From NCBI GenBank assembly GCA_049792875.1, contig JBARBI010000014.1, positions 18,413-82,412 on the forward strand: a stretch of 64,000 nucleotides of DNA, read 5' to 3'. Each line of letters starts with the position of its first letter. Positions within the stretch are counted from its first letter, which is position 1. A program made the position numbers and the translations under genes. Shown here one piece after another: positions 40,167-49,576 of this stretch. Origin of the DNA: Sulfotelmatobacter sp049792875 (GTDB taxonomy: Bacteria; Acidobacteriota; Terriglobia; Terriglobales; Acidobacteriaceae). The notes below the pieces were generated by a model. It searched no databases. It worked only from the letters and a program-made list of their open reading frames with translations, and was not told where the DNA came from.

Positions 40167-41771
40167 ATGGCCCGTAGTTCTCGCCGATCACTCGTCCTGG
40201 TAGTTTTTTTCCTGCTTGCCTGCGGCTTCCTGGGGATTCTATTCGCCCAGCGTTCCGGCCAGCAGTCGTCGATGACCGGCGACTCCGAGGTCAAGGACAG
40301 CCTGAAACAGTTCACCGATGTCTACGCGCTCATCGAGGATAATTACGCCGAGCCTGTGAACGCGGACAAGGCTATCTACAACGGGGCAATCCCCGGGATG
40401 CTCCACGCGCTCGATCCCCACTCGAATTTCTTTGATCCGAAGTCGTATGCGCTCATGCGCGAAGACCAGCGCGGCAAATATTACGGCGTGGGTATGACCG
40501 TCGGTCCGCGCAACAACAAAGTCATCGTGATCTATCCCTTCACCGGGACGCCCGCCTACAAGGCCGGAATCCATCCGGGTGACGTGATCATCGCCGTCGA
40601 CGGCAAGTCGACCGAGAACATGAGCACCAGCGATGTGGCCGACTTGCTGAAGGGACCGAAGGGCACGACGGTTCACATCAGCATCGCGCGCGAGGGCGTC
40701 GAAAAGCCGATGGAGTTCACGCTCATCCGCGACGAGATTCCGCGTTACAGCGTCGACGTACATTTCCTGATCAAGCCGGGCATTGGGTACATGCATGTCA
40801 ACGGCTTCAACGAGACCACCGAGCACGAAGTCTCTGAGGCCCTGGATTCTTTTGGCGATTTGAAGGGGTTGATTCTCGACCTGCGCGGCAATCCCGGCGG
40901 TCTGCTCAGTGAAGGTGTTGGTGTCGCCGATAAGTTCCTCAAGAAGGGGCAGTTGATCGTCTCTCACCATGGCCGAGCCTCGGCGGAGAAGCGTTATATC
41001 GCGCAACATGGCAATGGCGGCAAGGAGTATCCCATTGTTGTGTTGGTGAACCGGCTCACCGCGTCGGCAGCGGAGATTGTTTCTGGGGCGATTCAGGATC
41101 ACGACCGCGGCCTGATCGTGGGTGAAGTGACCTTCGGTAAAGGTCTGGTGCAGACGGTCTATCCGTTGTCGGAAAACACCGGCCTGGCACTAACCACGGC
41201 CCATTACTACACCCCGAGCGGACGCTTGATCCAGCGCGACTACAGCAATATTTCGCTCTACGACTACTACTACAACCGCGACAGCGCCGAGAGTTCCAAC
41301 ACGGCCAACCGCGAAGTGAAGCTTACCGACAGCGGCCGTACGGTTTACGGCGGAGGCGGCATTACCCCTGACGTCAACATTGCTCCGGTGAAAAGCAATC
41401 ACTTCCAGGACACGCTGCTGCAGCATTATGCGTTCTTCAACTTCGCCAAGCGCTACGTGGTGAACCACCATCCCACCAAGAGCTTTGAAGTGGACGACGC
41501 TACCCTGCTGGAATTCCGCAAGTCTCTGGACGAGGCCAGCATTCCCTACACCCAGGCCGACCTTCTGGACAATAACGACTGGATCCGGTCGAGCATCAAG
41601 TCGGAGATTTTCGTCGATGCCTTCGGGCAGGACGAAGGCATGAAGGTTCGCGCCGAGTCCGACCCGGCAGTGATCAAGGGCCTAGAGCTTCTGCCTCAGG
41701 CCAAGGCTCTGGCAGACAATGCCAAGAAGATTGTCGCCGAGCACAACGCGGCTCCCGCCTTCGGCCGCTAG
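40167..41771 (+). CDS. S41-family carboxyl-terminal processing protease (CtpA-like)
   Basis: The 534-aa periplasmic Ser/Lys protease has an N-terminal membrane anchor or signal (L-V-L-V-V-F-F-L-L-A-C-G). A helical cap precedes a PDZ domain at about 108-190 (A-G-I-H-P-G-D-V-I-I-A-V-D-G). The S41 catalytic core includes I-L-D-L-R-G-N-P-G-G. The catalytic dyad is Ser300 (L-T-A-S-A-A-E-I) and Lys325 (F-G-K-G-L-V-Q). Such proteases trim C-termini of envelope proteins. The gene has its own promoter-like box and a strong terminator, so it is probably monocistronic. Confidence 0.93.
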   Translation: MARSSRRSLVLVVFFLLACGFLGILFAQRSGQQSSMTGDSEVKDSLKQFTDVYALIEDNYAEPVNADKAIYNGAIPGMLHALDPHSNFFDPKSYALMREDQRGKYYGVGMTVGPRNNKVIVIYPFTGTPAYKAGIHPGDVIIAVDGKSTENMSTSDVADLLKGPKGTTVHISIAREGVEKPMEFTLIRDEIPRYSVDVHFLIKPGIGYMHVNGFNETTEHEVSEALDSFGDLKGLILDLRGNPGGLLSEGVGVADKFLKKGQLIVSHHGRASAEKRYIAQHGNGGKEYPIVVLVNRLTASAAEIVSGAIQDHDRGLIVGEVTFGKGLVQTVYPLSENTGLALTTAHYYTPSGRLIQRDYSNISLYDYYYNRDSAESSNTANREVKLTDSGRTVYGGGGITPDVNIAPVKSNHFQDTLLQHYAFFNFAKRYVVNHHPTKSFEVDDATLLEFRKSLDEASIPYTQADLLDNNDWIRSSIKSEIFVDAFGQDEGMKVRAESDPAVIKGLELLPQAKALADNAKKIVAEHNAAPAFGR

Positions 41772-41786
41772 CGTTTCAAACTCTTC

Positions 41787-41821
41787 CCAAAGGCCCGGAC
41801 GCGATCCGGGCCTTTGGTTTT
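41787..41821 (+). terminator. rho-independent terminator after the S41 protease gene
   Basis: CCAAAGGCCCGGA (41787-41799) and TCCGGGCCTTTGG (41805-41817) form a perfect 13-bp stem with a 5-nt loop, followed by TTTT. It begins 15 bp after the stop codon. It is the clearest terminator in the window. Confidence 0.92.
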
Positions 41822-42067
41822 CACAACGCCGGCGGCAGTCAGGCGGGGCAGTTTCTGCCAGAGTCGGGCATCTAGGCCTTCATTGACTTCGCTTTTCTGC
41901 TATGTGAGAATCCGCGAAAGCGGCCGCTTTCGTGGGAGATGGCGAAGGCGCGGAGCCAATTATCTCTCCTGCGGGCGCTTTCTAAACCGTCATAAAATGG
42001 GTCTTTTTCAATATCTTTGGAACAATGCGGGACCGTGGCTGGCCAGCCGGTTCGGCCTGAGGCTTGT

Positions 42068-42598
42068 TTGAAACCGGTGGTTCTCGCGGGTGCGGTGCTT
42101 CTGTCCGTCATCGCCGGATGGACCGACTGGCGCAGCCGGCGCATTCCGAACCGGCTGACGGTAGCTGGGTTGCTGATCGGGGTCGCGGCGAATACGGCCC
42201 TTGGTGGCTGGAGCGGGCTCAAGACTTCTCTGGTGGGTGCGGCAGTTGGCTTAGCATTGTTGCTGCCGTTTGTTCTGCTGCGCAGCCTGGGTGCTGGCGA
42301 CTGGAAGTTTGCTGGAGCGCTGGGTGCCTTCGCCGGTCCCGGGTTGCTGGTGGATTTGTTGCTGTGGTCGGTATTCGTGGCCGGAGTCATGGCGGTGACC
42401 CTGGTCATCTACAAAAGACGAACGAGGGAAACGATTCGCAATATCGGGCATATCGTGATCTCGCTGGTGACTTTTCGATTACCGGGCACGCAAGTCTCGC
42501 TCGATAATCCGGACTCGCTGAAGGTCCCCTACGGGGTCGCATTGGCGTTCACCGTGGTGCTTTATGGAATTCTTTGGAAACTCGGGTTTGTGCGCTAG
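42068..42598 (+). CDS. prepilin peptidase, A24 family (TadV/CpaA-like)
   Basis: The 176-aa membrane aspartyl protease cleaves prepilin leaders. It has the two catalytic aspartates in T-D-W-R-S-R-R-I-P-N and G-A-G-D-W-K-F-A-G-A-L (the G-x-G-D motif), with about six hydrophobic segments. It lacks the N-methylation domain, as in the short TadV/CpaA type. I place the start at TTG 42068 because GAGG lies five bases upstream. It heads a cluster with three TadE/TadG-like genes, starting 1 bp before the first of them. Confidence 0.87.
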   Translation: MKPVVLAGAVLLSVIAGWTDWRSRRIPNRLTVAGLLIGVAANTALGGWSGLKTSLVGAAVGLALLLPFVLLRSLGAGDWKFAGALGAFAGPGLLVDLLLWSVFVAGVMAVTLVIYKRRTRETIRNIGHIVISLVTFRLPGTQVSLDNPDSLKVPYGVALAFTVVLYGILWKLGFVR

Positions 42599-42599
42599 G

Positions 42600-43136
42600 A
42601 TGCTGCATTCCTCCCGAACCGTTTTGCGCAGACTGGCCGCCGAATCCCGCGGAGCCGAGATTGCAGAAGCGGCTGCGGTCTTGCCCTTGATGTTCATGAT
42701 GCTCCTTGGCATCTTCTGGTTTGGGCAGGCGTTCAGCATGTATGGGACCATCACCCGGGCGGCGCAGGAAGGGGCGCGCGCCGGGGCGGCGCCATATTGC
42801 GCTACCTGCAGCACTACCAATACGCCCGGGAAGAATGCATCCGATGCCGTCACCGCGGCCCTGGTAATCGCCAAGCTGGATCCCAATCATGCGAGACGCC
42901 CAGCACCGATCCCGGTGTTTAACTCCTGCGGAGCCCCGGTGACCTGCGACGGCGCCAGTGCCAACGTCTGCGTACAAGGTCCCGTCCAGGTGAACACCGG
43001 TAGTACCTTTCCAGCGGTCTGCGGCATGTCCGTGACCTTTCAATATCCATTCCAGTTTTGGCTGCCATTCACGTCCCTGAACAAGCAACAGATCTGGCTG
43101 ACAGCCTCGGCTCGCGTCCGCATGGAGACCCAGTGA
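42600..43136 (+). CDS. TadE-like pseudopilin
   Basis: The 178-aa protein has a TadE-type N-terminus: R-G-A-E-I-A-E-A-A-A-V-L-P-L-M-F-M-M-L, with the conserved Glu before the single hydrophobic helix. An extracytoplasmic domain with several Cys (Y-C-A-T-C-S) follows. TadE proteins are minor pseudopilins of the Flp/Tad pilus and are processed by the prepilin peptidase encoded just upstream. It overlaps the next gene by 4 nt (GTGA). Confidence 0.85.
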   Translation: MLHSSRTVLRRLAAESRGAEIAEAAAVLPLMFMMLLGIFWFGQAFSMYGTITRAAQEGARAGAAPYCATCSTTNTPGKNASDAVTAALVIAKLDPNHARRPAPIPVFNSCGAPVTCDGASANVCVQGPVQVNTGSTFPAVCGMSVTFQYPFQFWLPFTSLNKQQIWLTASARVRMETQ

Positions 43137-43750
43137 TCCGGCTGTCTCACTTTCCGAACGGGCGCGCCCGACTGAACTGGCAAGACGACCGTGCCGCCCA
43201 GTTGGTGGAGTTCGCCGTTTCTCTGCCCCTGCTCGTGGTGTTTGTGGTCGGCATCTTCGACTTCAGCGGTGCCTTCACGCTCAAACAGAAGCTGACCAAC
43301 ATTGCGCGCGATGCGGCCCGCGTGGCGGCTGCCGATCCGGCCACGGATCTGAAATCTCCCGAGACGGCCGTTCCCGCCTCGGTCATCGACGCATTTCAAG
43401 TGGTGGAGAACTATCTGGTCGCCAATAAGATCAACGATTGCGGCATCACGCCGAGTGCCACGCCGGTGGGCTTAACTTGGACCTCTACCGCCGCCGCTAA
43501 CGGCTGTCCGCCCCCGGGGTTGACCATTATTATCAACCGCGGATACTATTCTCCCCCCACCGGAGCTAGCCTCCCAACCGTGGCTTGCCAGTCGCAGAGT
43601 CTGGGCGGGCTAATCGCGGTCGTTGGAACCTGCGTCAGCATTCAGTATCCGTACCAGTGGCGCTTCGGCCGCGTGGCCAGCCTTTTGGGCTCGGCGGCCG
43701 CGCTGCCGACGCAGATCACGGCGACGGCTGTGGCCCTGAACGAGAACTGA
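43133..43750 (+). CDS. TadE-like pseudopilin (second copy)
   Basis: The 205-aa protein has the TadE signature D-R-A-A-Q-L-V-E-F-A-V-S-L-P-L-L followed by a hydrophobic helix. An exported domain with cysteines includes N-D-C-G-I-T. The GTG start overlaps the stop of the preceding TadE gene, so it is translationally coupled. The R-D-A-A-R-V-A-A segment after the helix matches TadE family members. The two TadE-like proteins differ in their C-terminal halves. Confidence 0.85.
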   Translation: MIRLSHFPNGRARLNWQDDRAAQLVEFAVSLPLLVVFVVGIFDFSGAFTLKQKLTNIARDAARVAAADPATDLKSPETAVPASVIDAFQVVENYLVANKINDCGITPSATPVGLTWTSTAAANGCPPPGLTIIINRGYYSPPTGASLPTVACQSQSLGGLIAVVGTCVSIQYPYQWRFGRVASLLGSAAALPTQITATAVALNEN

Positions 43751-43765
43751 GAGAGAGGCGAGAAC

Positions 43766-45085
43766 ATGAAAGCGCCCGCAATCCGCAGATTCCGTCGCAC
43801 CAGCTTTGCGCGTCATCGGGAGCGTGGCATCACGATGTTGCTGGTAGCCGCGGCCATGGTCGCAATCATCGGCATGGCCGCACTGTCGATCGATGTGGTC
43901 ACGCTCTATCTGGCACGTGAGGAAGCGCAACGCTCCGCCGATGCGGCCGCACTTGCCGCCGCCCGGGTTCTGTCCCTCAGCGGAGTAACTGGGGATCCGG
44001 ACAACACCACTGGGAACTGGCCTAATGCTTGCAGTACGGCTGCACAAGTAGCCCAAGCCGTGGCGAACCAAAACGCCGTGGGAAGTACGGCCCCCTCCAC
44101 CGTAAATGTGAATTTCATGTACAAGGGAACGGCCGTTGCAAACTGCTCCTTCGCAGGAGCGAACGCTTTCGGCGTAAATCCCCAGGTCCAGGTGCAGGTC
44201 ATTCGGGGAGGCCTCCCTACCTTGTTTTCTCGCATCTGGTCCCGGAATCCGAATAGCGTCAGTGCGACCGCGACCGCCGAGGCCTTCAATTCTTCGGCTT
44301 CCGGAGCAGTCGCACCGGGCGGAATCGTCCCAGTGAATCCCCGCTGTGTCAAACCGTGGATCATCCCGAATAAGGACCCTGGAAATGCAGGCAACCCTTT
44401 CGTCAACCTCGGCGACGGGTCCATTCTTAATCCCGGTATTCAGGTGAACGGCGCGGGTACCGGCGTCATCGGAGAAACATTCCTCTTGAGCGACGCGTGC
44501 TCGGGCCCAGACTGCGATAACATGAACAGCAGCGCGCCTGCCGTGGGCTCTTACGTTCCGGCCTACGTTACTTCGAACGCCAGTGCATACCCCACCTGTG
44601 CTGATGACTCCGTTTACCAGACAGCCGTCGGAGGATGCGACCAGACCACTCCGTACGAGTGCGGCGTCTCGACGGCTGCTGGATCGCAAGCGCGAGCTGA
44701 CTTGACCATCAACCCCAAAAACGACACGTTCGCCGCGGCGCAGTGTCTTCTCCGACAGCCGGGGCAGGATTCCATCGACACCACCGTCTTTCCCTACCAG
44801 ATCAAGGCCGGGGCAAACAATCCAGTCATCAACACCGGAGCCGTCACATCCAGCCGAAGCATCGTCACCGTGCCCATCTATGACGGCGCGGCATTGTCTG
44901 CCGTCAACTACCCCCCGGTTACAATCGTGGGTTTTCTGCAGGTTTTCGTCAACCAGGCGAATGGCGACGGCAGCCTTAGCGTTACCGTGCTGAACGTGGC
45001 TGGCTGCAGCAACGCGGCCACAAACCCTCCCGTGCCGGCATCCGGAACGTCCCCCGTACCGATTCGTTTAATAACGCCGCAGTAG
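43766..45085 (+). CDS. TadG-like pilus-assembly protein (TadE/TadG N-terminal helix)
   Basis: The 439-aa protein has an N-terminal R-G-I-T-M-L-L-V-A-A-A-M-V-A-I-I-G-M-A-A, then S-I-D-V-V-T-L-Y-L-A-R-E-E-A-Q and S-A-D-A-A-A-L-A-A-A-R-V. This is the Flp-pilus TadG pattern. The long C-terminal part is rich in Asn, Thr, Gly and Ser with a few Cys, as in extracellular domains. It lacks an obvious VWA MIDAS motif found in some TadG proteins. It is last in the four-gene Tad-like cluster; ATPase and platform genes are absent here. Confidence 0.82.
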   Translation: MKAPAIRRFRRTSFARHRERGITMLLVAAAMVAIIGMAALSIDVVTLYLAREEAQRSADAAALAAARVLSLSGVTGDPDNTTGNWPNACSTAAQVAQAVANQNAVGSTAPSTVNVNFMYKGTAVANCSFAGANAFGVNPQVQVQVIRGGLPTLFSRIWSRNPNSVSATATAEAFNSSASGAVAPGGIVPVNPRCVKPWIIPNKDPGNAGNPFVNLGDGSILNPGIQVNGAGTGVIGETFLLSDACSGPDCDNMNSSAPAVGSYVPAYVTSNASAYPTCADDSVYQTAVGGCDQTTPYECGVSTAAGSQARADLTINPKNDTFAAAQCLLRQPGQDSIDTTVFPYQIKAGANNPVINTGAVTSSRSIVTVPIYDGAALSAVNYPPVTIVGFLQVFVNQANGDGSLSVTVLNVAGCSNAATNPPVPASGTSPVPIRLITPQ

Positions 45086-45137
45086 GCGCACAACCAGGTT
45101 CCCGTCGCGTCGCACTGCGCTCCTGATTGAAAGAGGA

Positions 45138-46109
45138 TTACTGGTCGGGCGTGTTGTCGTCGGCCGGGGCCTTGACTTCAGGCTGCGGTGGCGGTGGAAC
45201 CGGCACGGGTGCAGGAGTAATGTTGCCGGGTTGGGCATTCGCGATTGCGGGTGCATCGTCTCCGGAATCGTCGTTTTGCCCGGCGAGCTGTGGGGGCGGC
45301 AGGGCGGCACTCTCGATCCGCGTGCTGAGGATCACGCGCTCCAGTTGCCCCGGATTGTTCACTGCACTCAGAATTAGAAAATTAAACTTCGAACCGTTCA
45401 GCAACCGGGCCAGAACTTCGGGCGCCGACCCGGGCTCTATCTCTGCCACTACTTTTTCCTGCTCCGCGCCGGCCGCGATCGAAACCTCAGCCCCGGTGCG
45501 CTGCTGCACCGCAAATAAGACCTCTGACAACGTCACTTTGTTGGCCCGAATCCCCAGCAGCCCATTGCGATAGGTGACCTCGAGCGCAGGCTGGGCAGCA
45601 GTCACTAGCCTGACCGGTTCCGCCCGGGTTGTGTAATTGGCAACCACCAGACCAGGATGCGACGCCGGTTGGGCAGGAAACTTGTCGACTCCGGCGAAAG
45701 TGTCGGAGGCGCCGCCCATGACCTTGATAATGACCGTGCGGCCGTAGGGAAATACCTGGTATGACTGTGCAGTTTTCAAATCCAGCACGATGCGCGTGAC
45801 CGGAGGCCTGGACTGAAACAGGCCGATCCGTACGTCCTTCACTTCTCCCCGGTCCACGGATTGACTGCGTAACTGGTTGCTCGGAACGGCATTGGGAAAA
45901 TCAACCACCAGGCGATCAGGACCGGTCAGGACCCGCGTCTCCGGGACGACCCGGTCGCTGGCTTGCACCTCAATCTCGACTGCGTCTTTACTGCCGAGTA
46001 CCTTCACGGAGCGAACCGAGGTTTGCGCCAGCAGCACGGGTGTGCCCAGCGTCCATAGTGAGGCCAGCAACAGCCAGCTCCCCAAGATTCGCGAGAATTT
46101 GTGCATCAA
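45138..46109 (-). CDS. AMIN-domain protein with secretin-like STN domain
   Basis: The 323-aa exported protein has a signal peptide (W-T-L-G-T-P-V-L-L-A-Q). An AMIN domain at about 33-125 (D-R-L-V-V-D-F-P-N-A-V) is of the type that binds peptidoglycan or localises envelope machines. An STN-like segment at about 185-255 (L-S-E-V-L-F-A-V-Q-Q-R-T-G-A-E-V) and a Pro-rich tail follow. AMIN plus STN is found in PilQ-like secretins, but the secretin channel is missing. It converges on the Tad-like cluster. Confidence 0.8.
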   Translation of the reverse strand: MMHKFSRILGSWLLLASLWTLGTPVLLAQTSVRSVKVLGSKDAVEIEVQASDRVVPETRVLTGPDRLVVDFPNAVPSNQLRSQSVDRGEVKDVRIGLFQSRPPVTRIVLDLKTAQSYQVFPYGRTVIIKVMGGASDTFAGVDKFPAQPASHPGLVVANYTTRAEPVRLVTAAQPALEVTYRNGLLGIRANKVTLSEVLFAVQQRTGAEVSIAAGAEQEKVVAEIEPGSAPEVLARLLNGSKFNFLILSAVNNPGQLERVILSTRIESAALPPPQLAGQNDDSGDDAPAIANAQPGNITPAPVPVPPPPQPEVKAPADDNTPDQ

Positions 46110-46207
46110 TACCTGCGCCTGGGCGGTCTTTTGGTGGTTCTAAGCGCGATTGTAGCAGTGAATATCAGTGAGGGGACTTACGTTGGTATTAGAACTAAGG
46201 GTACGGG

Positions 46208-48094
46208 CTAGCGCGTCATCGGGCTCAAAATGTCCCCCAGAATATCGGGTTGTTCCGTCATTCGTTCCAGGTGCGGATTCTTCTCGCCTCCGTGATAGAC
46301 GACCGGGTAGGTTTTGAAGAACTGCGCGTTCTCCACAAGCAACTCGAGAGGCTGATCGCTTCCCTGTGCCGATCTGAGAGCCGTGTGCAGCACGGAAGAC
46401 GACCACTTCCGGCCGTTGACTGCGACGAGTTTCATTCCCGGACCCAGCCCCGACTGGTAGGCCGGCGAACCCACGACTACATCGCCGAGTTTGCCGTCTT
46501 CCCCGACAAAGAATCCGAGCGAGTACGAGAAATCAGTAAACTTAGCCAACTTCTCCTCTGCTTGCATAAAGAGGTTTGGCTTGTCGTCGTACACCAGCTG
46601 CCAGCCACCACGCTCAATGCCACCCAGCGGCGCATCCGAACTGGTCATCGAGACACGCTGTCGCAGAAGGCCAGCCCAGTCGTAGGGCGCGACTTCGTTC
46701 AGCGTGCGCACAACGTCATCGAACGTATAGGGGACAACTTTCGGCGGTCCGTTTTCGCCGCCGTGGAAGCGCCGGCAAAAATCGTTCAGGGAACGCTGGC
46801 CGTGAGTCTGCTGCCGGAGGATCGAGTCCACTTCCAGCCAAATCAGTTCGCCCTCGGGATAGTAGTCGAGCCCGCGCCGCCAGCTCTGCCACTGTGTTCC
46901 CATCATGCGCAACGTCTGCACGGAACGTGCCGTGTCTTCAAGAGGCCTCCAAGTCCGGCCGGTTCGATGAGCGAGCTCAGCGGCGGTTGCCGCCAGCGCT
47001 TCCCGGTACTGTTCGCTGGTCCAAAGTCCACTGCGCTCGGCCAGCAGGGTGCCCAGGTATTGCGTAAGTCCCTCATAGACCCAGAGCAGGTCGCCGATCA
47101 TCGGTTCCTGATAGTTCGGAGTGGCAAGGCCTGTGGGACGACGGTATTTTCCGTTCCACGAGTGGGTGAACTCGTGTGGCACGAGGTCGGCGTAGAGCAG
47201 GTGCAGGTCAGGGTCGAGCATCGTGCGCTCTGCGTCAACGCTGTCGTTGGATGCGTGGTGCTCGAGTCCATGTTCGCCAACCTGGTCGCTCAACGTGAGA
47301 AGAAAATGGTACTCGCCATAGTGCCGGGCGCCGAACAGCGCTCCGCTTTCCGCGACCAACTTCTGATACGCGGCCACATCCTGCGCCGTCATGGCCAGGT
47401 CGGGCTCGGCATCGGCCACCAGATCCATCGTGTGGAGCGGTGTCTCGCCCGGCTTGGTCAGGTCGATTTTCCGATAGTGCAATCCGGCGATCAGAGGCGA
47501 ATCGACCAGTGTGGTGAGCGAGACTGGCGCAAACTCAACATCGTTTCCGTTGCCGTGCGCCACCGGCAATGCCGTGCCGAACTTCCACCCGGCAGGCAGT
47601 GTGACTGAAGGCAGGAAAGTCACATCGTCGGAATGTGCGCCCTTCGGGTACAGAACAACCGCGTTCCAGTTCAAGTCGAGAAGATTGCTGGAGGCCGCGG
47701 GGCCGTTTGCGCCCGCGCTATCCTGGGTTGTAATCGCGTCCAGCGATACATCCAGTGTGTCCACACCTGAGGGAACGCTGACGTGAAACTCATACATCTC
47801 GACCGCATCCCGTTGCCAGGCCAGTGCGCGGCTCCCGGCCTCCATGTGAATTCCGGTCAGCGCACCGATCGGTCCGCTGGGGCGATGATTCCCGGGAATC
47901 CATTTGGGAAAAACCAGCGACATTTCACCGGCATGGGCGGGGATTTGCAAATGCGCGTGGTAGATGTTTCGCGGTGCGTCCGTTAGATCAACGTGCAACC
48001 GGATGGCCTGAGCATCGAGAATCGGCACGAGACCCAAGAGCAGTAAGACTGGCACACTCCACCGGCACCAGCAACGCAGGCACTCAGAACTCAT
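46208..48094 (-). CDS. secreted M61-family metallopeptidase (second copy)
   Basis: The 628-aa protein has a signal peptide (V-L-L-L-L-G-L-V-P-I-L-D-A-Q-A). The M61 zinc motif is His307-Glu308-His311 in V-P-H-E-F-T-H-S-W-N-G-K, with a later Glu in W-V-Y-E-G-L-T-Q-Y as probable third ligand. A PDZ-like C-terminal region contains G-S-P-A-Y-Q-S-G-L-G-P-G-M-K-L. It is only distantly similar to the M61 gene at 2.5-4.4 kb, so a recent duplication is unlikely. The substrate is unknown. Confidence 0.9.
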   Translation of the reverse strand: MSSECLRCWCRWSVPVLLLLGLVPILDAQAIRLHVDLTDAPRNIYHAHLQIPAHAGEMSLVFPKWIPGNHRPSGPIGALTGIHMEAGSRALAWQRDAVEMYEFHVSVPSGVDTLDVSLDAITTQDSAGANGPAASSNLLDLNWNAVVLYPKGAHSDDVTFLPSVTLPAGWKFGTALPVAHGNGNDVEFAPVSLTTLVDSPLIAGLHYRKIDLTKPGETPLHTMDLVADAEPDLAMTAQDVAAYQKLVAESGALFGARHYGEYHFLLTLSDQVGEHGLEHHASNDSVDAERTMLDPDLHLLYADLVPHEFTHSWNGKYRRPTGLATPNYQEPMIGDLLWVYEGLTQYLGTLLAERSGLWTSEQYREALAATAAELAHRTGRTWRPLEDTARSVQTLRMMGTQWQSWRRGLDYYPEGELIWLEVDSILRQQTHGQRSLNDFCRRFHGGENGPPKVVPYTFDDVVRTLNEVAPYDWAGLLRQRVSMTSSDAPLGGIERGGWQLVYDDKPNLFMQAEEKLAKFTDFSYSLGFFVGEDGKLGDVVVGSPAYQSGLGPGMKLVAVNGRKWSSSVLHTALRSAQGSDQPLELLVENAQFFKTYPVVYHGGEKNPHLERMTEQPDILGDILSPMTR

Positions 48095-48196
48095 CAGGAC
48101 ACTCCTGTAGGGAGCAAAGCCAGAAGGCTATCGAAGAAGGATGAGCGAGCGCAAGACTCGAGGCAGGGTAACAGCCGTACAGCAAACTTTGAAGGG

Positions 48197-49171
48197 CTAA
48201 GTGCGAGCGAATCTTTGGCGGGTCTTCCAGTACATCGCGGCCAAGCCTGTTCCGAGCAGCAGCCATGTGCTGGGCTCGGGAACTTCCCCGCCTCCACCAG
48301 GGGCGCAGGGATTTCCTTTCCCCTTCTTGCCGGTAGCATTTGTGGTGGTGCTCGTAACGCCTGCTCCCCCAGTGGCGGTCGGTTTCTTTCCGACCCCGCA
48401 AACACCGGGCAGCGGCGGTGGAGAAATGGGAACCCAGGTTCCGTTTCCGAAGGGATCATATAGGCTCAAGGGCGGAGCCGGTCCCAGCCCCGGCACTTCG
48501 GGACGATTCAGCAAGGCAGACTGGAAGGGGACCGGAGGGGTCGCCATTGCCGTACCCGTCGCGGGATGAACAGGCTCTTCAAATTTTGCGGCTGGCGGCT
48601 CCGACGACGAAGTCGCCTGCTGCGGGACTTCTTCCACTTGATTTCCGCACTTCGTCCGGGCCGTGATCTTGCCATCGGTGATCACAGTCTCGCCCTTTTT
48701 GAGCTTGACTCGGTGCCGGGTCCAGTAGACTTTGTTGCCGATCCGGTAAGAAACGTAAACGGTTTGCGCCAGCACCAGTCGCACAACCCGAGCGTGATCA
48801 TAGTCGAATCCTGCGTAGTGGGCCCTGACGACCGGATCATGATCTGCGACCCACTTCAACTCACGCGCGTCTCGCACTCCGCCCGGCACAACGGAATATG
48901 GATAGACCGGCCGGTCCCCCATCTGGCGCAAGGATTCTTGTTGGGTCAGCAATAGGAGAGTTCGGCTGGCCTCGACCGCCTGCGGGTCTGGCCCGACCGA
49001 CCGGGACGAGTGAAACAGAGATGGAAGCTGAAGCGCAACGACGGTGAACCCGATCGCGATCCCCGCACCGAAAGCGAGCAGCAGAACACGCCGAATCCGG
49101 CGATTCCGGCTATGACGGCTGGTCCGGCGACGCCGGATCACCCATTCAACTCTTTCCGGTTCATTCGACAA
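48197..49171 (-). CDS. PEP-CTERM sorting-domain protein
   Basis: The 324-aa protein has an N-terminal transmembrane segment (V-L-L-L-A-F-G-A-G-I-A-I-G-F-T), an unrecognised middle domain and a C-terminal PEP-CTERM signal. The signal has V-P-E-P-S-T-W, a hydrophobic stretch (L-L-L-G-T-G-L-A-A-M-Y-W) and a basic end (K-T-R-Q-R-F-A-R). Such signals are cleaved by exosortase, which is not encoded in this window. A Gly-rich linker precedes the signal. A TonB-like or adhesion role cannot be decided. Confidence 0.82.
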   Translation of the reverse strand: MSNEPERVEWVIRRRRTSRHSRNRRIRRVLLLAFGAGIAIGFTVVALQLPSLFHSSRSVGPDPQAVEASRTLLLLTQQESLRQMGDRPVYPYSVVPGGVRDARELKWVADHDPVVRAHYAGFDYDHARVVRLVLAQTVYVSYRIGNKVYWTRHRVKLKKGETVITDGKITARTKCGNQVEEVPQQATSSSEPPAAKFEEPVHPATGTAMATPPVPFQSALLNRPEVPGLGPAPPLSLYDPFGNGTWVPISPPPLPGVCGVGKKPTATGGAGVTSTTTNATGKKGKGNPCAPGGGGEVPEPSTWLLLGTGLAAMYWKTRQRFART

Positions 49172-49440
49172 CTTCTACCTACCTTCTGCGACCGGTCTCT
49201 TGAGCTTGGGACCGAACGACACTTCCCTGCCCTCCCACAGTGCAGGTCAAGTGCCATCACCGGGCGCTCAACCCCCACAAAATGCTGGGGATATGAGCTC
49301 TGATTGTCCAACATGCTAACAGACAGTGCAGTCCTTTGCACAAAATATGTTCCGGAGAGGCAGACAATGCGCAGCGCAAGGACGAGAGATGTCCTGGGAT
49401 TGCAAGCAGAGTGCCGACCGCTGCCAAGCTTCCGCGGCCC

Positions 49441-49530
49441 CTCCACCTGGAACCAGGGAGCATGACCCCGCTCGGCATCAGCCTGATCGGTCTGGCGGGT
49501 GTGATTCGTCGGAAACTCGCCACGAGATAA
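49441..49530 (+). pseudogene. remnant of a PEP-CTERM C-terminus (headless)
   Basis: This frame encodes E-P-G-S-M-T-P-L-G-I-S-L-I-G-L-A-G-V-I followed by R-R-K-L-A-T-R and a stop. That is a near-complete PEP-CTERM signal (Pro/Glu-Pro motif, hydrophobic helix, basic tail) but with L-H-L in place of V-P before E-P. The upstream part of the frame (from 49336) has no recognisable domain, so the body of the gene seems lost. A terminator-like hairpin follows the stop. Nothing else recognisable is present between 49172 and 49640. Confidence 0.55.
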
Positions 49531-49576
49531 GATTCGATTTTGCTCGGTTTCACCCTCTCGATCGCGTCCCCCTCCT

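Noticed and set aside
41998..42072. 24-codon plus-strand frame before the prepilin peptidase, considered as a Flp-type pilin
   Set aside because: It is too short, lacks the G/XXXXEY processing motif and overlaps the peptidase ribosome-binding site.
46250..47608. Plus-strand open frame of 452 codons antisense to the second M61 gene
   Set aside because: The minus-strand frame has the M61 zinc motif and a signal peptide; the antisense product has no domain.
49172..49330. Possible cyclic-di-GMP (GEMM) riboswitch because of a GGTAGGTAG-like string on the minus strand
   Set aside because: The conserved CACGCACAGGGCAAACC-type half is absent and no tetraloop/receptor pairing was found.
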